Shown: positions 41,406-49,506 of the stretch, piece by piece
How the letters are laid out: the number at the start of each line of letters is the position of its first letter
Position numbering within the stretch: the first letter of the stretch is position 1
IMG/VR virus record: IMGVR_UViG_3300043540_000139
Span: 1-57,100 of that record
DNA length: 57,100 bases
Source of the DNA: a virus
Direction: 5' to 3' (one strand)
The notes under the pieces: model-generated
The model's database searches: none
Told to the model about the DNA's origin: nothing
Seen by the model: the letters and a program-made list of their open reading frames with translations, nothing else
Translations under genes and position numbers: made by a program

Positions 41406-43817
41406 TTGTCTTGGAGTAATTATTCTTCTGAATTTTCTGTTGGAAATTTATATAACCCAATTGCAATTGATTATGGTGTTGAAGTATCTTGGGAAAGTAT
41501 AACCGGACATGATACGTCTAATGTTTGGCAATTTACAGCGTTCCCACAATTACCACAAGGAACATTAACAATTGCTCCTCCTTTGTTTGATGAGGTTCAA
41601 ATGACATCAGATTATTCATTGATATCAGCAGATTTTAGAGATTTAACTTATACTTTAAATTCTACAACAATTGATGGAGAATTTTTCCCAACCGGAACTT
41701 TGGGAGCAATTTATATTGCAAGTAATCGTATGTTCCGTTCTACCTTTGTTGTATTGGAATCTGCTGGTGTTGGTTTTACTTTGGTAGCAGAATATTGGAA
41801 TGGTTCATTTTGGACTACTTTGAATGTTTTTGATGAAACAAATAATTTTTCAAAGTCTGGAAATATTACTTGGGATCCCCCTTCTGATTGGGTTAAAAAT
41901 GTTCCAGATGGAATGGACCCAAATTATTACTATTATTGGATAAGATATAGAACTTCAACTAATGTTACAGTATCACCAATCATTAATGCTTTTATACCAA
42001 ATGGTAGTTATAGATTTGCAGTTTATTCTGCACACTTTGATACACATCCTTCATTTTTAATTTCTCCAGATGGCAAAATGAAACAATATGGAAAATTTCA
42101 ATATATTGATGGGACACAAGGATTAAATAAAGTATTAGTTTCAGATACCGAAGGTGTTGCTTCTTGGCAATCTATATCAGGTATTAGTGGATATAGTGGA
42201 ACGAGTGGTATTTCTGGTTATTCTGGTTATTCGGGAGTTTCTGGATTTAGTGGAACGAGTGGTATTTCTGGTTATTCTGGTTATTCGGGAGTTTCTGGAT
42301 TTAGTGGAACATCTGGTATTTCAGGTTATAGTGGAACAAGTGGGTTTTCTGGAACAAGTGGAATCTCTGGTTATTCTGGAACATCTGGTTGGAGTGGGGT
42401 TTCTGGATTTAGTTCTGTTTCAACAACTGCTGGAAATTTTGGAATAACAATTGATGGTGCTGGAAGTGCAATTACTACCGGAGCAAAAGGTTGGATACAA
42501 ATTCCTTATAATGCAACCATTACTTCTTGGTATTTATTTGGAGACCAAACAGGAAGTATTGTTATTGATGTTTGGAAAAATACTTATTGTGTAGATACAG
42601 AAACAGAAGCGTTAACAAAAAATGGGTGGAAGAATTATAAAAATTTGATAATTGGTGAAGAAATTTTAACATATAATGTTGAATCTAAAAAAACAGAATG
42701 GAAAAAAATAGAACAAATTAATATATTTAATTATAATGGTGTTATGTATAAACTTGGTGGGAAACAATTTGGAGCATTAGTTACACCAAATCACAGATGG
42801 TTAGTTGAAACTTTGCATGGTAGAAAAAATACAAAAGTATCGTATAGTATAATAGAAACAAAAGATTTATCAAAATCTTCTTCACAATCTTTAATTATTG
42901 GTAGTGAATATGATGCACCAATAACTAAAAAATATTCCGATGAGTTTGTAAGAATATGTGCTTGGTATTATACCAAAGGTTCTTTAAAATCAAAAGAAAA
43001 ATCAATAATTATTACACAAAGTTTTAAAGAAAATTTAAAATATTGTTTGGAAATTGAAGAAAATTTAAAATTAATTGGTTGTAAAGAAATAGAAAATAGA
43101 AAAGACAGTGTTGTTACAAAAAGAATAGGGAAACGAGGTAGTGTAAGAAGAAAAAATTTATGGTTTAGAAAAGAAGTGAAAATAAAATCTAATTGTTTTA
43201 ATTGGGTTATAACTGGCGAAGATGTTGATTTAATAACAAATTGTATAAAAGGAGAGAAAAGAATTCCAACTATGGAATTTTTACTGAACTTAACCAAAGA
43301 ACAACTTGATATTTTTATTGAAATTTCTATTATTGGAGATGGTATTGATAATACTGGAATGTTTACACAATGTAATCAAGACAGAATGGATATGTTTCAG
43401 ATAGCAAGAATTTTGGCTGGGTATTCTCCAAAATTAGATAAAAACAAAAATTGTTGTTTAAGAAGACGTAGAAATAAAAATATAAAAAAACTAAACAAAA
43501 TATATTTGAACAGTTTAGATAAAAAAATTGTAAATTATACTGGGGATGTATGGTGTCCAACCGTTGAAAATAGTTTGTGGATGGCAAGAAGAAATGGTAA
43601 AACTTTTATTACTGGTAATTCAAATTATCCTCCAACTGTTACTGATACAATTTGTGGAACACAAAAACCAACATTAAGTTCAGCAACAAAAAATAGTAAT
43701 ACATCATTAACATCTTGGACAACTTCAATTGCTTCTGGTGATATTATAAAATTCAATGTTGATAGTTGTAATGTTATAACAAAAGCGACATTATGTATTA
43801 ATGTTATAAAAACATAA
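41406..43817 (+). CDS. Tail fibre, second part, with second GYSG repeat region and an intein
   Basis: The frame is open from 41193 (VWSQNGRQGINKQSNILNYH), in phase with the previous entry; the first plausible restart is TTG 41406. It contains a beta domain (GEFFPTGTLGAIYIASNRMF) and a second GxSG shaft (about 41406+775 to +1000, roughly 42180-42415). An intein at residues 395-738 and a short C-terminal fibre tip (SNYPPTVTDTICGTQKPTLS) follow. Adhesin or host-range functions are typical of such genes. Confidence 0.75.
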   Translation: MSWSNYSSEFSVGNLYNPIAIDYGVEVSWESITGHDTSNVWQFTAFPQLPQGTLTIAPPLFDEVQMTSDYSLISADFRDLTYTLNSTTIDGEFFPTGTLGAIYIASNRMFRSTFVVLESAGVGFTLVAEYWNGSFWTTLNVFDETNNFSKSGNITWDPPSDWVKNVPDGMDPNYYYYWIRYRTSTNVTVSPIINAFIPNGSYRFAVYSAHFDTHPSFLISPDGKMKQYGKFQYIDGTQGLNKVLVSDTEGVASWQSISGISGYSGTSGISGYSGYSGVSGFSGTSGISGYSGYSGVSGFSGTSGISGYSGTSGFSGTSGISGYSGTSGWSGVSGFSSVSTTAGNFGITIDGAGSAITTGAKGWIQIPYNATITSWYLFGDQTGSIVIDVWKNTYCVDTETEALTKNGWKNYKNLIIGEEILTYNVESKKTEWKKIEQINIFNYNGVMYKLGGKQFGALVTPNHRWLVETLHGRKNTKVSYSIIETKDLSKSSSQSLIIGSEYDAPITKKYSDEFVRICAWYYTKGSLKSKEKSIIITQSFKENLKYCLEIEENLKLIGCKEIENRKDSVVTKRIGKRGSVRRKNLWFRKEVKIKSNCFNWVITGEDVDLITNCIKGEKRIPTMEFLLNLTKEQLDIFIEISIIGDGIDNTGMFTQCNQDRMDMFQIARILAGYSPKLDKNKNCCLRRRRNKNIKKLNKIYLNSLDKKIVNYTGDVWCPTVENSLWMARRNGKTFITGNSNYPPTVTDTICGTQKPTLSSATKNSNTSLTSWTTSIASGDIIKFNVDSCNVITKATLCINVIKT
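42198..42305 (+). repeat. Perfect 54-nt tandem repeat in the fibre shaft
   Basis: Two identical 54-nt units (42198-42251 and 42252-42305) encode GTSGISGYSGYSGVSGFS twice. DNA identity, not just protein periodicity, points to recent unit duplication and likely copy-number variation. Confidence 0.85.
42588..43619 (+). other. Intein in the tail fibre (344 aa)
   Basis: It begins CVDTETEALTKNGW after WKNTY and ends KTFITGN before Ser+1 (SNYPPTV). The end pattern VWCPTVENSLWMARRNGK...TGN is typical of phage inteins, with Gly instead of the usual penultimate His. Endonuclease motifs look worn (ICAWYYTKG and ISIIGDG), so homing may be lost. The splice-site residues Cys1, Asn-end and Ser+1 are all present. 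Confidence 0.88.
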
Positions 43818-43850
43818 TATTTATTATATATAATAAAGGAGATTTAAAAA

Positions 43851-46010
43851 ATGGCAAAAAGAGTAGCAGAATATTTGTTTACTGGTTCAACAACATCTTA
43901 TTCGGTAAGTGGTGTTGGTTATAATTCAGCAGTAACAAATATGGGAAATTTAATACAACAATTTACTGGTATAACACCAACAGATAATTGGGCTGGTCCA
44001 TTGCCAGTTTCGGTAGGAAGACCGATGGAAGCATCAACTGCAATTCCTGTAATGTATCCGATGGCTATAAGATGGAGTTCAACTTTGGATTGGGTATTCT
44101 TTATAGAAAACTCTACAGCAGCATCTGCTTCAAGAAGAATTGTTTTATATACTTATAATAGAACTAATGGAGCATTTACTTGGATTGGATTTATTACTGC
44201 AACTTTGCCAACTGCAACAGCACATACAATTCGTGGATTTAGAGTAACTTATGATACATACTCTACTGGAACTGTTGGAACAGGTGGAACACCATCAACA
44301 ACAATTACCGGAACAGGAACATTATGGGTTGATAATAGAATTAGTGTTGGTTCAAGAATTGGATTTGGCTCAACAAACCCCACAGAAATTTCAGCATCAA
44401 ACTGGTTTATAATTTCTGCTGTTTCTGCCAATGGAACTATTACAATTACTAACCCTGCTACTGTTGCAAACGGAACTTCTTATGTCATTGAAGAATTGAG
44501 AACCATTATTGTTACTACAAATGCAACTGCTGGTAATGGTGGAATGTTTATTGTTAAAGGATTAAATTATTCAGACTTTACAGTTGGTGGAACTACAATT
44601 TCTGCAGCAACAACAACAGATAAACTAAAAGCATGTTATTGGATGCGTGATGCTGCAACATTATCAAATACTGCTGCGTGTGGTTTAGCAATGGAACCTA
44701 AAAGTAGTTTATCAACACAACTTGTATATATAATTGATGGAACAGCATCTCCAAAAGTTTATAAATATAATATTAGAGATAGTTTAACAGGATTATCTTC
44801 TGGTGGAACTTCTGCTGGTTTTTGGTTTGCAACAGGAACACAATTAGCAACAGGAACATTATCACAGGTTAATAACGGAAGATTTGGTTCTGTGAATCAT
44901 GGACCTTGGGCAACTTCTGCTGGATTATGGTTTGCAACAACAACAAGAATATATTTCGCTTTAACCGGAAATATTACTGCTGGTAATAATTCATGGTTTT
45001 CTGGTTCTATGGTTGAAATACCACCATCGGGAACTGCTACAATTCAAGCGGGTTCTGTTATGAATAGTGTAGAAATTTCAGATAGTATTGATAGATTAGT
45101 TGTAATGACAACTGGTGCTGGTGGTGTTAGAAGTTATATTACACAATTTAATACTTCTTCAAATCCATTTGACCATATATTTTTAAATGATGATAAACAA
45201 CTTGATCAATCAACAGGTTCAACAGGAACACCATTACATGCAAGTATTCAAGCATCTACATTTTCTGTTTGGGCAGAAGGAGGTATTTTATATCTTGCAA
45301 GAAACCAAACAACAGCAAACCAAAATCAAATATATACAATTCCAATTGGAGCACATTGGACTTATGCTGGTGCTACTGGTAATTTACAAAGATTAATTAC
45401 CGCAGAAATTTTAACACCGAATTGTAATAAATATTATAGGGTTTATGTAAATTCAGCAAAATATATTGGTGATGATACGTTAGGATTACAACCAGAACCA
45501 TTTAAAACATATTATAGGACTGCCGGAATAAGTGATGATACTGGTTCTTGGACATTAATAAATAATGCTGGAGATATTTCTGGAGTGGCTGGTGCATCAT
45601 CAATTCAATTTATGTTTGAATTCAAAACAATTGGGACTTATTGTATTCCAGCAAGAATTTATGGTATATCAGTTATATATGAAGACCAAACAACTGATAG
45701 TCATTTCCAACCTTCGGTTGGACAGTCAAGCACAACAAATAAAATATTTGCTTGGAGATTTAGCACAGCATTTGGAAGCACAGTTCCTACTTTATATATA
45801 AAATTATATGATGCTGTAACAAATGGAGTTTTATTAACTGATGATACTGTAAGTTCTAGTAGTGGTATTTGGGAAAAATCTACTGATGGTGGAATCAATT
45901 GGACAACCACAGGTTTAACAGCAGATAAGACAAATAATACAACATATATAAGATATACACCAACAACTCTTGGTGATAATATTAGAGTTCGTGCTTTATT
46001 AACTCAATAA
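43851..46010 (+). CDS. Large beta-rich virion or adhesin protein (719 aa)
   Basis: The product is Ser/Thr/Gly/Ala-rich with repeated W/F-containing strands (SAGFWFATGTQLATGTLSQV, HGPWATSAGLWFATTTRIYF), suggesting a beta-propeller or fibre domain. The end (PTLYIKLYDAVTNGVLLTDD to GDNIRVRALLTQ) resembles Ig-like or fibre-tip domains. A strong AAAGGAG site precedes the ATG. It follows the fibre gene and likely contributes to receptor binding. Confidence 0.65.
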   Translation: MAKRVAEYLFTGSTTSYSVSGVGYNSAVTNMGNLIQQFTGITPTDNWAGPLPVSVGRPMEASTAIPVMYPMAIRWSSTLDWVFFIENSTAASASRRIVLYTYNRTNGAFTWIGFITATLPTATAHTIRGFRVTYDTYSTGTVGTGGTPSTTITGTGTLWVDNRISVGSRIGFGSTNPTEISASNWFIISAVSANGTITITNPATVANGTSYVIEELRTIIVTTNATAGNGGMFIVKGLNYSDFTVGGTTISAATTTDKLKACYWMRDAATLSNTAACGLAMEPKSSLSTQLVYIIDGTASPKVYKYNIRDSLTGLSSGGTSAGFWFATGTQLATGTLSQVNNGRFGSVNHGPWATSAGLWFATTTRIYFALTGNITAGNNSWFSGSMVEIPPSGTATIQAGSVMNSVEISDSIDRLVVMTTGAGGVRSYITQFNTSSNPFDHIFLNDDKQLDQSTGSTGTPLHASIQASTFSVWAEGGILYLARNQTTANQNQIYTIPIGAHWTYAGATGNLQRLITAEILTPNCNKYYRVYVNSAKYIGDDTLGLQPEPFKTYYRTAGISDDTGSWTLINNAGDISGVAGASSIQFMFEFKTIGTYCIPARIYGISVIYEDQTTDSHFQPSVGQSSTTNKIFAWRFSTAFGSTVPTLYIKLYDAVTNGVLLTDDTVSSSSGIWEKSTDGGINWTTTGLTADKTNNTTYIRYTPTTLGDNIRVRALLTQ

Positions 46011-46036
46011 AATAAAAAAGAAAGGATTATTATATT

Positions 46037-46216
46037 ATGGCAATTCATTTGGAAAAAGGACAACCTTTAAAGGAACATAATGACTTAATAGTATTTCTTT
46101 CAGGTGATTATGAAGAGAATGATTTAGTTTTAGTTGCAAATATTAAAAACCCAGAAGAAGCAATTTGTCAATATGAAGCAAAATATATTGCTTATGGGAA
46201 CGAGGTATATCAATAA
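46037..46216 (+). CDS. Small hypothetical protein (59 aa)
   Basis: The product is AIHLEKGQPLKEHNDLIVFL, then GDYEENDLVLVANIKNPEEA. It overlaps the next gene (TAATG) and follows AAAGGATT. A compact beta unit is likely; it may be a chaperone or cap of the fibre, but that is a guess. Confidence 0.5.
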   Translation: MAIHLEKGQPLKEHNDLIVFLSGDYEENDLVLVANIKNPEEAICQYEAKYIAYGNEVYQ

Positions 46217-46401
46217 TGGCATTAGATGATGTAAATTTCAATGAAGGAGATGGACAAGATTTTATTGTTGAAATTCCAACCGAAACTTCACATTCTGCCT
46301 TGGATATTTTATTTGAAACTGATGGTGCTTGTTTAATTCTTGAAACACCATTAATTACTCCGGGTGCTGGTGGTGAAACCAGTCACGTTTTCGTATCTTA
46401 A
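46216..46401 (+). CDS. Small hypothetical protein (61 aa)
   Basis: The product reads ALDDVNFNEGDGQDFIVEIP, ending ITPGAGGETSHVFVS. Similar short proteins accompany fibre genes in other phages. Translation is coupled to the previous gene. Confidence 0.5.
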   Translation: MALDDVNFNEGDGQDFIVEIPTETSHSALDILFETDGACLILETPLITPGAGGETSHVFVS

Positions 46402-46419
46402 TTTATATTATAATTTTTA

Positions 46420-46868
46420 TAATAAAAGTAAATGAACAAATAAGTGAAAATTTTGCAGCATATAATTTTGCAACAGAACCCCCAGAAAGAATATCTGGGT
46501 TAAATTTTACATATAATATTTTTGTGAATGGTTTAACATCAAATGTTCCAGTTGTTATTCAAGAAACAACAGTAACAGGAGTATATTCAATTACATTTAC
46601 GCCAAGTTCAACTGGTGTTTGGTTTGTAGAGATGACAAGTTCTTCGGCAGTAATGAACGCAGAATATTTTGTAGTAAGTAATGATATATCAGATTTTGTT
46701 GCATTATTGACAGACATTTATGATTCCAATTTTGGTAAATGGGAAATGACAAATAATCAACTTAAAATGTATAGAACTGGTGATAATTCTGTATTACAGA
46801 CATTCAACTTATTTGATATTAATGGTAATCCATCATTAACAGGAGTTACCAGAAGGATTCCGGTATGA
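46420..46868 (+). CDS. Ig-like-fold hypothetical protein
   Basis: Coding character begins before the first standard start (GTG 46524): VNEQISENFAAYNFATEPPE and RISGLNFTYNIFVNGLTS are in frame from about 46425. The body (VPVVIQETTVTGVYSITFTP, GVWFVEMTSSSAVMNAEYFV) looks like an Ig-like beta sandwich. The true start may be non-standard (ATA or ATT) or lost. It overlaps the next gene by 4 nt. Confidence 0.5.
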
Positions 46869-47224
46869 GTATTATAACTTATGGTTTAGATCCAACGATT
46901 AATAGCAAATTAGTTACATTGGGATATGGTCTTGAAATTTCCGTAGAAGTTATAATCACAGAAATTCCTCATGTTGGTGGTGGTAGAACTTTCAGACCAA
47001 AAAGAAAAAAGATTACAATGAAGTTCAGAGCACCCGGAGAAGAAGATTATCAATTTGTAAGTTTTTTTGAAGATGAAGATGAAGATTTAATGGAAAAAGA
47101 TGAATTGAAATTATTATTCACAAATGTTAGAAGTAAGGAAGATTTAAAAATATTTATTGTAGATAACATTAAAAAGAAACCTAATGGTTTTAAATTCACT
47201 ATTAAAGATGGGGAATTTAAATGA
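46865..47224 (+). CDS. Hypothetical protein (119 aa)
   Basis: Starts by overlapping the previous stop. It reads SIITYGLDPTINSKLVTLGY, then VEVIITEIPHVGGGRTFRPK and an acidic FEDEDEDLMEKDELKLLFTN. It overlaps the next gene by 4 nt. The chain of 4-nt overlaps from 46216 to 47823 indicates a tight operon. Confidence 0.5.
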   Translation: MSIITYGLDPTINSKLVTLGYGLEISVEVIITEIPHVGGGRTFRPKRKKITMKFRAPGEEDYQFVSFFEDEDEDLMEKDELKLLFTNVRSKEDLKIFIVDNIKKKPNGFKFTIKDGEFK

Positions 47225-47823
47225 AACTTGATATCAGTGAAAAACAATTAGTTGAATTTGACATTGAAATTGAAGGTGCGGATTCAAAAGAAATAAAGCC
47301 AAGACTTATGTTACACGATAAAAATTATACTTTATGTTTTGAAGGTGTATTGAAAAACAAAAAATGTATTTTCAATATTCCTAAATTGTATAATATTGTA
47401 AAAAATGAATCTGTCGCATCTGATATTGAAGTAATTTATAATGGGAAGTTTTATAAACCTTGGAGTGCTACAATTGATATTGAAAAACCAGTTGTATTCA
47501 ATGTTAAAGAAAACAATGAACCTAAAATCAAAACAGAAGCAACTCCATTCAAAGTAAATAAAAGTGCTGTAAAAATATCAAAAATACCAAAGGGTTTAAT
47601 CAAAGAAGAAGCAAATGAAAAAGCAAAACAATTAGTAAGAGAATTTATTAAGATGTGGAAAGGATATAAAGTTAATGAACAAAAGAAAATGATGAAAGTA
47701 TTAAATCAAAACATTTCTGAAAAATGGATTAAATGGGGTAAGCAAGTATTTGAAGATATTAATAATCCAAAAGCAAAGTTTATATTGTCAGCATTATCAA
47801 CATTAAATAATACCGTAAAATAA
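47221..47823 (+). CDS. Hypothetical two-domain protein, possible head-core component
   Basis: The first about 100 residues form a beta domain (KQLVEFDIEIEGADSKEIKP, YNGKFYKPWSATIDIEKPVV). The second is a helical Lys-rich part (EEANEKAKQLVREFIKMWKG to KWIKWGKQVFEDINNPKAKF). Proteins with this layout occur in marine T4-like phages; a scaffold or head-core role is conceivable but I cannot confirm it. Confidence 0.5.
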   Translation: MKLDISEKQLVEFDIEIEGADSKEIKPRLMLHDKNYTLCFEGVLKNKKCIFNIPKLYNIVKNESVASDIEVIYNGKFYKPWSATIDIEKPVVFNVKENNEPKIKTEATPFKVNKSAVKISKIPKGLIKEEANEKAKQLVREFIKMWKGYKVNEQKKMMKVLNQNISEKWIKWGKQVFEDINNPKAKFILSALSTLNNTVK

Positions 47824-48383
47824 TGAACAATCTTAAATCAATTGCATTGAATATATTGAACGAAACACCAGATTATGTTTATGTTCGGGGTTCAAAAAAA
47901 GGATTGGAATATACTGATCGTGATGCTTATACTTTTGGTTATAGATTTGAATTCAAACCAGAAAATTTTAAGATGGAAAACAAATCAACCCATTGGGATA
48001 TATTTCATACCGAAAGAGTTCCTTATTCAGGTAGGTTATGGAAGAATTCAAAATTAATTACTTTTTGGAGTTATCCGGAAACAACTGAAATATTAAGACA
48101 GATTATAAAGGATATTAATATGTATGCTTTGGAACATAAAATGATGCTTACAGTAACTTCATCTTGGCGAATAGAAGAAGTGGTTGAAAGATTAACTGGT
48201 AAAGTGATAACTCCATTCAATAGGGACAATTATCCAATAGATATTATTAAGATATCACAAAATATGCGTTATGGTAATTATTATTCATTAACAACCAATC
48301 CTGAATATAGACATTCTGAATATAGATTAGAAGTAGTTCCTATTAATGATTATTTAAAACCATTCAAAGGGGAATGGGAATAA
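47823..48383 (+). CDS. Class II leader protein (186 aa)
   Basis: The leader NNLKSIALNILNETPDYVYV has L-N-E at residues 12-14. The body has aromatic beta strands (AYTFGYRFEFKPENFKMENK, KLITFWSYPETTEILRQIIK). It starts inside the previous stop (TAATG). Function is unknown. Confidence 0.55.
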   Translation: MNNLKSIALNILNETPDYVYVRGSKKGLEYTDRDAYTFGYRFEFKPENFKMENKSTHWDIFHTERVPYSGRLWKNSKLITFWSYPETTEILRQIIKDINMYALEHKMMLTVTSSWRIEEVVERLTGKVITPFNRDNYPIDIIKISQNMRYGNYYSLTTNPEYRHSEYRLEVVPINDYLKPFKGEWE

Positions 48384-48417
48384 ACAAATAAGGATAAAAG
48401 AAAAAGTGTAACATAAT

Positions 48418-48960
48418 ATGAATTCCCTTAAACAAATATATTATCAAATTCTAATTGAACAAAGAGTTTCAGATTTGGAAAAGGCAGAACAGATTGCACT
48501 ACAAACACATTTTTGGCAATTTAGAAAATCAGGACAATCTTATTTAAATCATTTAATGAGAATTGTAAGAAGATGTAAAGCATTGGGTTATAACGAATAT
48601 ATTCAGGTTATAGCATTATTACATGATACTTTAGAAGACAGTAAATTTCCTCAAAAAACAAGGGAACTGATAAAGAAAAACTTTACTAATGGGAACGAAA
48701 TATTAAGACAAATAGAATATTTAACTCGTGATTATAATACAGACTATAATGAATTTGTTTTGAATATTTGGAAGAAAAGTCCCAATGTCGCTTTTAAAAT
48801 AAAGATGTTGGATATGTTAGATAATTTAATTGATAATCCCGAACCAGCACAAGAACAAAAATATAGGGAATCAATATTAAATTTATTAAACAATAAAGTT
48901 CCTATTGATTTGATACCAAAACAGATTTTAAATAAACTTCAAATACATAAAGGAATATAA
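48418..48960 (+). CDS. SpoT/MESH1-like HD hydrolase with class II leader
   Basis: Residues 1-16 are a leader (NSLKQIYYQILIEQ, L-I-E). The rest matches the ppGpp-hydrolase HD family: H31 after AEQIALQTH, then RKSGQSYLNHL with H45, the HD pair at 69-70 in ALLHDTLED with ED at 73-74, and a later DNLIDN aspartate region. The synthetase domain of RelA/SpoT is absent, as in MESH1. It may lower the host alarmone (p)ppGpp at infection. Delivery with DNA is inferred from the leader. Confidence 0.78.
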   Translation: MNSLKQIYYQILIEQRVSDLEKAEQIALQTHFWQFRKSGQSYLNHLMRIVRRCKALGYNEYIQVIALLHDTLEDSKFPQKTRELIKKNFTNGNEILRQIEYLTRDYNTDYNEFVLNIWKKSPNVAFKIKMLDMLDNLIDNPEPAQEQKYRESILNLLNNKVPIDLIPKQILNKLQIHKGI

Positions 48961-49296
48961 ATGAATACATTGAAAAATATAGCAAAAAAAGTTATATTAA
49001 AACAAGCAATCGGAACTGATAATTGAAGTGTTTGCTTATTTCAAAAATTATGATGAACAACCTTCAGCAAAGAAATTAAAAGAAAAATATCTATTCCTTA
49101 CAGATTTTAAAATTAAGGAATTACAAGAAAAATATCATTTGATTTGGAATTTTACATTACCTAATTCAAAAGGGTATAAATCCAAAGAAGAATTGAGTAG
49201 TAGATTTAGGTAAAATTATCCTTATCAACAGGTGAAAAGGATTGGCATTATTTCAGAATTAGTTTAAAAAATAAATTAGAAGAAGTATTATGGTAG
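48961..49296 (+). pseudogene. Frameshifted leader gene
   Basis: The first frame NTLKNIAKKVILKQAIGTDN stops at 49023-49025. Coding continues in another frame as ELIIEVFAYFKNYDEQPSAK to SSRFR (TAA at 49211-49213), then shifts again to VKLSLSTGEKDWHYFRISLK ending LEEVLW at TAG 49294-49296. Two indels, neither at a long homopolymer, broke one protein of about 105 residues. Confidence 0.6.
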
Positions 49297-49499
49297 TATT
49301 ATTAGTGATAGTGACTTTTGTGATAGCAGTTGTAATTGATGTTATTTTCTTTAATATTAAAGAAAATAAGAAAGAAAAAGTATTAGTTCCTCAAACTAAA
49401 CCAGAATTTTTTTACACACCAGAATTGGGAATAACAATGACTGATGGTGGCGAACTTATCAAAGATGAAGATAAAAAAAAATTGAAAAAGGAACAATAA
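49290..49499 (+). CDS. Small single-pass membrane protein (69 aa)
   Basis: Residues 2-22 form a strong hydrophobic helix (VVLLVIVTFVIAVVIDVIFF), followed by a charged tail rich in Lys and Glu. The ATG overlaps the end of the preceding pseudogene. It could be a holin-like or membrane-docking protein; not recognised. Confidence 0.5.
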   Translation: MVVLLVIVTFVIAVVIDVIFFNIKENKKEKVLVPQTKPEFFYTPELGITMTDGGELIKDEDKKKLKKEQ

Positions 49500-49506
49500 C
49501 AACAAA

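Noticed and set aside
42154-42447. A + strand frame of 97 codons rich in Val, Leu and Phe overlapping the fibre repeats
   Set aside because: It is the shifted reading of the GxSG repeats, with periodic composition and no ribosome binding site.
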